A DNA stretch of 64,000 nt. Origin: JBJXHN01 sp046233135. Its GTDB lineage: Bacteria; Pseudomonadota; Alphaproteobacteria; Rhodospirillales; Rhodospirillaceae. Below, in pieces: positions 59,648 through 64,000 of this stretch. The DNA is taken from the NCBI GenBank assembly GCA_046233135.1, contig JBJXHN010000001.1:434001-498000 (forward strand), written 5' to 3'. The translations under genes were made by a program, and so were the position numbers. The notes under the pieces were generated by a model. The model saw only the letters and a list, made by a program, of their open reading frames with translations, was not told where the DNA came from and did not search any database. The stretch's first letter is position 1; every line of letters starts with the position of its first letter.

Positions 59648-61405
59648 ATGCGCCGTCTTTCCGTCTCCGTTGCCGCCCTCTTCGGCCTGCTGGCCCTTGG
59701 GCCTGTCGCTCTCGCCCAGACACCGGCCGATGCCCCCGAAGTGGGCTCGGGCTGGCAGGCGCAGCCGGCCGCCACGGCACAGGCTGCCATGGTCAGCGCC
59801 GCCAATCCCCTGGCGGTGGAGGCCGGCCTGACGATCCTGCGCGATGGCGGGTCGGCGGTGGATGCGCTGATCGCCATCCAGATGGTGCTGGGCCTTGTCG
59901 AGCCCCAAAGCTCGGGCATCGGCGGCGGCGCGTTCCTGATCCTACAAGATGGCGCGGGCACCGATCCGGTCACCTATGACGGGCGCGAAACCGCGCCGGC
60001 CGCGGCCGGGCCGGACCTGTTCCTGGACGACTCCGGAGACCCCATGGGCTTCTGGCAGGCGGTCGAAGGCGGCCGGTCCGTCGGCGTGCCGGGGCTGCTG
60101 CGCATGCTGGCCCTGGCCCATCAGGATCACGGAACGCTGCCCTGGAAAGCCCTCTTCCAGCCGGCCATCGACCTTGCCGCCGAAGGGTTCGCGGTCTCGC
60201 CCCGCATGGTGACCTCGCTGGAGGCCCATGCGGACCGGCTGAAGCGCAACCCGGTCACGGCGGCGCTGTACTTTCCCGGCGACGCGCCCCTGGCGGCGGG
60301 GAGCCGGCTGATCAACGCGGACTATGCCCGCAGCCTGAACGCCATCGCCGAAGGCGGGCCGGAGGCCTTCTATACCGGCGAGATGGCCCGCGCGATCGTC
60401 ACCGCCGTGCAGAGCCACCCCACCAACCCTGGCCGCATGTCCATGGCCGACCTGGCGGGCTACGAGGCCAAGCGCCGCCCGGCGGTCTGTGCGCCCTATC
60501 GCGGCTATCAGGTCTGCGGCATGGGGCCGCCCAGCTCCGGCGCCACGACCATCGGGCAGATCCTCGGCCTGCTGTCCCACGTGGATATGGCCGCCCTGGG
60601 ACCCCAGCGGCCGGCGGCCTGGCATCTGTTCGCCGAGGCCGGCAAGCTGGCCTTCGCCGACCGGGGCCGCTATCTCGCCGATGCGGATTTCGTGGACGTG
60701 CCGGTGGCCGGCCTGCTCGACCCCGGCTACATGACCCTGCGCGCCCAGGCCCTGGATCCCGCCAAAGCCCAGGACACGCCCGTGGCCGCCGGCAACCCGC
60801 CGCGCCGGGACGGCACCCGCTGGGGCGACGATGCGTCGCGGGAGAAGCCCGGGACCTCGCACATCGTCGTGGCCGATGCCAATGGTCTGGTGGTGTCTAT
60901 GACCACCAGCATCGAAACCGCCTTCGGATCGGGCCAGATGGCGGGGGGCTTCCTGCTCAACAACCAGCTCACCGACTTCTCGTTCCTGCCGGAAATGGAC
61001 GGCCTGCCGGTCGCCAACGCCGTCGCGCCGGGCAAGCGGCCGCGCAGCTCCATGGCGCCGACGCTGGTGCTGGACGGGCAGGGGAACCCGGTGCTGGCCA
61101 TCGGCTCGCCGGGAGGCAGCCGGATCATTCCCTATGTGGCCAAGGTGGTGATCGGCGTGCTCGACTGGGGGCTGGATGTGCAGCAGGCCATCGAGCTGCC
61201 CAATATCGCCAATCGCAACGGCGCAACCACCGAGCTGGAAGCCGGCCGCCCGGGCATGGAGGCCCTGGCCGACGCCCTGACGGCAATGGGCCATCAGGTG
61301 AAACAGGTAGATCAGACCAGCGGCCTTCAGGGCATCCAGTGGACCGGTGGCCACCTGCTGGGTGGCGCCGACCCCCGACGGGAAGGGGTGGCGCGGGAAC
61401 CTTAG
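59648..61405 (+). CDS. ggt: gamma-glutamyltransferase
   Basis: The 585-residue proenzyme has a signal peptide (LSVSVAALFGLLALGPVALA) and NPLAVEAGLTILRDGGSAVD at the start of the large subunit. The autocatalytic Thr403 lies in PGTSHIVVADANG, which would become the N-terminus of the small subunit; LGGADPRREG closes it. Periplasmic GGT cleaves glutathione and gamma-glutamyl peptides. I chose ATG 59648, which starts the signal peptide. The last 14 bases recur upstream of the second unknown gene at 62769-62782, marking the edge of a tandem duplication. Confidence 0.95.
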   Translation: MRRLSVSVAALFGLLALGPVALAQTPADAPEVGSGWQAQPAATAQAAMVSAANPLAVEAGLTILRDGGSAVDALIAIQMVLGLVEPQSSGIGGGAFLILQDGAGTDPVTYDGRETAPAAAGPDLFLDDSGDPMGFWQAVEGGRSVGVPGLLRMLALAHQDHGTLPWKALFQPAIDLAAEGFAVSPRMVTSLEAHADRLKRNPVTAALYFPGDAPLAAGSRLINADYARSLNAIAEGGPEAFYTGEMARAIVTAVQSHPTNPGRMSMADLAGYEAKRRPAVCAPYRGYQVCGMGPPSSGATTIGQILGLLSHVDMAALGPQRPAAWHLFAEAGKLAFADRGRYLADADFVDVPVAGLLDPGYMTLRAQALDPAKAQDTPVAAGNPPRRDGTRWGDDASREKPGTSHIVVADANGLVVSMTTSIETAFGSGQMAGGFLLNNQLTDFSFLPEMDGLPVANAVAPGKRPRSSMAPTLVLDGQGNPVLAIGSPGGSRIIPYVAKVVIGVLDWGLDVQQAIELPNIANRNGATTELEAGRPGMEALADALTAMGHQVKQVDQTSGLQGIQWTGGHLLGGADPRREGVAREP

Positions 61406-61555
61406 ACGAAACTCCATATCATCTAACCATTGGGTAAACAGAAAGTCCGGTTGAAAAGCGTGGGTTTTATTTGCCTTCATAGGAGGTGTTGCTAACCTGG
61501 GGCGTGTGGGATCAGAAGGTCCCGCAAGCACACCGGAAACCAGGAGGGCAAATCC

Positions 61556-62515
61556 GTGGCCAATGCGACCGAAGGCGTGCCGAGCCAGGCCAAACACGCG
61601 CTTTACACCCAGTCGAGAGAGAGCCGGGGGGCCGCCCGCAGCGGAGCGGACGGGCGCGCGGCGACGACCGCGTCCGGGAAGGACGGCGGCGCCAGGCGCC
61701 GCGAGGAGGCGACCTTGATCACCCTGTCCGAGGAAGCGCAACAATACCTTTCCGCTAAAATGGAGGCTGCCGGGCTGGTGGCTGCCGGGCTGGAGGCTCC
61801 GGGGGAGTCAGCCTTGGAAGACCTGTCATCATCCATGGAAGAATATAGCGAAAAAAGCTACCGTCTGATCAAGCTCAACATGGAAATCAAGCTTAGCCGC
61901 CACGCACGCGAAAATATCGATGAGACCCGGGCATACTACGAAAAGGCGCTTAACGCCGAGGTTACCCCGGCCGTGGAACTGACCGGCGCGGCCAAGGAAG
62001 AGGCCCTGAAGATTGCCCGTGCTCACGGGAGATCCAAAATTTCTGGCTATAGCGTGGTCTTCGCGGATGAGGCAACCAACAAGACCTATATCCTGAAGGA
62101 CGATGGGTCGGTCTGGGCCAACGAAACGGGTGTGCCGAAAACGCAGGAAGAGCGCCGGATCATGTTGGGGCATCTGAAAGAAATGATCGACAGGGCGGAA
62201 GCGCCTCTGGATGACATGATTGCGGAGCGGGATGCCCTGCAGGCAGAGGTGGACGTATTGCAAGCTGAGAAGGATGCCCTGCGAGCGGATATGCAGGCGA
62301 AACGGGGGGACGCAGAGGCAACGATGGAGGCCCGAAAGGCGGACGCTAAGGAACGATTGGCGGACCTGGAGGCCCGCTATGGGAGCTTCGGGGATATGAT
62401 GTCCAAGTCTGGACAGACTTCGGCTGCCGACCAGCCGGCTAATGGGTCCGCCGAGGGCGAGAATACCGGCGGCGGGGCCACCCCAACCGGTGACAAAGAG
62501 GCTTTGGCCTCCTAG
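61556..62515 (+). CDS. unknown coiled-coil protein, tandem paralog 1
   Basis: The 319-residue protein starts with GTG after AGGAGGG. It has a disordered N-terminus (about 1-55), a helical region (about 60-135), and a conserved centre (about 140-200) with AVELTGAAKEEALKIARAHG, VVFADEATNKTYILKDDGSV and WANETGVP. A long coiled coil (about 205-285) and a polar Gly/Ser tail end it. The C-terminal MMSKSGQTSAADQPA is also conserved. No signal peptide or membrane helix. The paralog lies at 62933-63862. The TAG stop falls inside the CTAG end of MITE copy 3. Function unknown. Confidence 0.7.
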   Translation: MANATEGVPSQAKHALYTQSRESRGAARSGADGRAATTASGKDGGARRREEATLITLSEEAQQYLSAKMEAAGLVAAGLEAPGESALEDLSSSMEEYSEKSYRLIKLNMEIKLSRHARENIDETRAYYEKALNAEVTPAVELTGAAKEEALKIARAHGRSKISGYSVVFADEATNKTYILKDDGSVWANETGVPKTQEERRIMLGHLKEMIDRAEAPLDDMIAERDALQAEVDVLQAEKDALRADMQAKRGDAEATMEARKADAKERLADLEARYGSFGDMMSKSGQTSAADQPANGSAEGENTGGGATPTGDKEALAS

Positions 62516-62620
62516 TGCATCGACCCAAACGAAGGTGTCAGCCGAAGTTTGGAAAGTTGATGCATAAACAAAGTCCTAGTGCACCGACCGCTGAATCATC
62601 TGAATATGTCTGTGCACTAG
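62512..62620 (+). mobile_element. MITE-like repeat, copy 3 (109 bp)
   Basis: It begins CTAGTGCATCGACCC and ends TCTGTGCACTAG. The paralogous gene end (CCTCATAGGATCC at about 63857) shows the uninterrupted arrangement, so the element entered a CCTCCTAGGACC-like site and left CTAG (or TA) on both sides. An internal CTAGTGCAC (62577-62585) with the right end GTGCACTAG makes a strong sub-hairpin. Confidence 0.8.
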
Positions 62621-62690
62621 GACCTGCGGCCCGTGGCAGGGCAGGTTCTGCGCTCCCCCTGCAGGCGAAAGCCGGATCGCCGCCTTTTTT

Positions 62691-62727
62691 CGGATGTTGT
62701 GGCCCGTCGTAAAAGCCTCGACGTCCG
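62691..62727. terminator. hairpin downstream of paralog 1
   Basis: CGGATGTTG (62691-62699) pairs with CGACGTCCG (62719-62727) using two G-T wobbles and is preceded by a run of six T. The equivalent hairpin after paralog 2 (63936-63974) has perfect pairs, so structure is kept while sequence changes. The rest of 62516-62932 holds MITE copy 3 and the duplicated upstream region of paralog 2. Confidence 0.5.
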
Positions 62728-62932
62728 GAAAGGCCGCTGATGAGGTCCGATGGCCGCCGGCTGGGGGACGCGGGAGCCTTAGACAACCAGCCATATCATC
62801 TAACCCCTGGGTAAATAGAAAGACCGGTTGAAAAGGAAGGTCATCTGTTGCCTTTTAGGGAAATGACGCTAACCTAGGGTGTGTGGGATCAGAAGTTCCC
62901 TCAATTACACAGGAAACCAGGAGGGCAAATCC

Positions 62933-63862
62933 GTGACCAATGCTACCGATGGCGTGCTCAGCCAAGCCAAGCAAGCACTTTACAATCAGGCCGCGCGGTT
63001 GAGAGACAGCCGGGCCGCCGGGAGCGGGGCGGACGGGCGCGAGGAGGCGACCGCCTCTGGAAAGGACGGTGGAGTCAGGCGCCTTGAAGGAGCAACCTTG
63101 GTCACCCTGTCCCAGGAAGCGAAGGAATACCTCGCCGCCAAATTTGAGTCTGTCGGGTTTTGGGATACGGGAAAGGGTGAAAAAGACTGGTCAAAGTACC
63201 AGAACTTGATGGCGGAAGAGAAGGCGAACACACTCAAGCGTCTGCATGAACTCAACCGGGAAATCGACTCCCGCCGTCAGGCGCAGGACAATCTTGAGAA
63301 AAATCAGGAAGAATACGAAAAACTGCTGAACACAGAGGCCACCCCGGCCGTGGAACTGACTGGCGCGGCCAAGGAAGAGGCCCTGAAGATTGCCCGTGCC
63401 CACGGGAAATCCAAGATGTCCGGCTATAACGTCATCTTCGCGGATGAGGCCACCAACAAGACCTATATCCTGAAAGACGATGGGTCGGTCTGGGCCAATG
63501 AAACGGGGGTACCGAGAACCGAGGAACAACGCCGATCCATGTTGAGCCGTTTGAAAGATGCCATTGAAATGGGGAAAGCCCCACTGGACGGCCTGATCGC
63601 GGAACGAGATGCTTTGCAGGCAGAGTGGGATGCCATGGAGGCAACGACGGAGGCCCAAAATTCGGGGGACCGGGAGGCCCGCAAGGCGGACGCTTTGAAG
63701 CGAATGGCAGCCCTGGAGGCCCGCTATGGGAGCTTCGGGGATATGATGTCCAAGTCTGGACAGACTTCGGTCGCAGACCAGCCGGCGAGCGGAGCCGCTG
63801 AGGACGAGAGCACTGGCGGCGGGAGCAACTCGACAGAAGACAATGAGGCTTCGGCCTCATAG
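62933..63862 (+). CDS. unknown coiled-coil protein, tandem paralog 2
   Basis: The 309-residue protein has the same plan as its upstream paralog: GTG start with an identical AGGAGGGCAAATCC leader, disordered N-terminus, helical part (NREIDSRRQAQDNLEKNQEE), conserved AVELTGAAKEEALKIARAHG and FADEATNKTYILKDDGSVW centre, coiled coil, and MMSKSGQTSVADQPA tail. The centre and tail are far better conserved than the helical parts, so they are likely the functional parts. The start is exactly 1377 bases after that of paralog 1. Confidence 0.7.
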   Translation: MTNATDGVLSQAKQALYNQAARLRDSRAAGSGADGREEATASGKDGGVRRLEGATLVTLSQEAKEYLAAKFESVGFWDTGKGEKDWSKYQNLMAEEKANTLKRLHELNREIDSRRQAQDNLEKNQEEYEKLLNTEATPAVELTGAAKEEALKIARAHGKSKMSGYNVIFADEATNKTYILKDDGSVWANETGVPRTEEQRRSMLSRLKDAIEMGKAPLDGLIAERDALQAEWDAMEATTEAQNSGDREARKADALKRMAALEARYGSFGDMMSKSGQTSVADQPASGAAEDESTGGGSNSTEDNEASAS

Positions 63863-63935
63863 GATCCCCGTGCAGCCTGTGGCCGGCTTGGTTCGGCGCC
63901 CCCGCGACGGGCGTATGCCGAACCGCAGCCTCTTC

Positions 63936-63974
63936 CCGGACGTCGTAGCCGATTGGTAAGGTCTCGACGTCCGG
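63936..63974. terminator. hairpin downstream of paralog 2
   Basis: CCGGACGTCG (63936-63945) and CGACGTCCGG (63965-63974) pair perfectly across 19 bases. It corresponds to the hairpin at 62691-62727. A 9-bp tandem repeat (CCTGAGGAC twice, 63982-63999) follows at the window edge. Confidence 0.5.
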
Positions 63975-64000
63975 ATAGGTCCCTGAGGACCCTGAGGACC

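Overview
The window reads as chromosome from a high-GC alphaproteobacterium of the Rhodospirillales (Rhodospirillaceae-like). Support: a pyruvate dehydrogenase operon whose E1 beta subunit carries its own lipoyl domain; the order rpiB-glyA-nrdR-ribD-ribE-ribB(A)-ribH-nusB-thiL; a MucR/Ros regulator; CheZ; a 702-residue potassium-independent H+-pyrophosphatase of the Rhodospirillum rubrum type; and an ECF41 sigma factor. There is no rRNA, tRNA, phage, complete insertion sequence or CRISPR array. The species cannot be named from sequence alone.

Layout. 1-8.3 kb: end of a periplasmic-binding-domain protein, sulfur genes (sseA, cysK), a DUF1289 protein, a DHH phosphoesterase, a zinc-ribbon protein coupled to a stand-alone HypF C-terminal domain, a DUF2141 protein and a methyltransferase. 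8.3-12.8 kb (minus strand): a protein with a degenerate receiver, a serine hydrolase, CorA. 13-21.7 kb: ftsB, galE, then pdhA-pdhB-pdhC-lpd-lipA and a COQ10-like protein, the core oxidative decarboxylation and lipoylation block. 21.9-30.4 kb is accessory: two tiny coiled-coil proteins, a GH8 glycosidase and its broken partial copy, a lone CRISPR-like repeat, a membrane pentapeptide-repeat protein, two related glycosyltransferase-like proteins, a sulfotransferase and an AT-rich gap. 30.4-40 kb: signalling and chemotaxis (hybrid kinase, CheY-like regulator, LpxR-like protein, second kinase, LysR regulator, CheZ, lipoprotein). 40-49.5 kb: mucR, a run of hairpins, then the rpiB-glyA-nrdR-riboflavin-nusB-thiL block. 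49.5-56.7 kb is accessory: a DUF1330 protein, a large CHAT-STAND-TPR protein, an SNase-like protein, and the ECF41/AhpD-like pair with its own promoter. 56.7-64 kb: hppA, a BamE-like lipoprotein, ggt, and a tandemly duplicated pair of unknown coiled-coil proteins.

Less ordinary signals: (1) two homologous blocks of about 350 bp (26.5-26.85 kb and 54.2-54.5 kb), each with a conserved hairpin leader and a 29-codon reading frame sharing the motif PTPSRATRG; (2) a CHAT-protease/STAND-ATPase/TPR gene that resembles an NLR-like immune or cell-suicide protein and whose natural start seems separated from its body by one extra G in a G5 run; (3) a 109-110 bp MITE-like family bounded by CTAG, all three copies lying at 3' ends of genes, with an empty site visible in a paralog; (4) a solitary type I-C-like CRISPR repeat; (5) a hairpin cluster beside mucR.

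All calls are from reading the sequence; family assignments rest on remembered motifs and no search was run.
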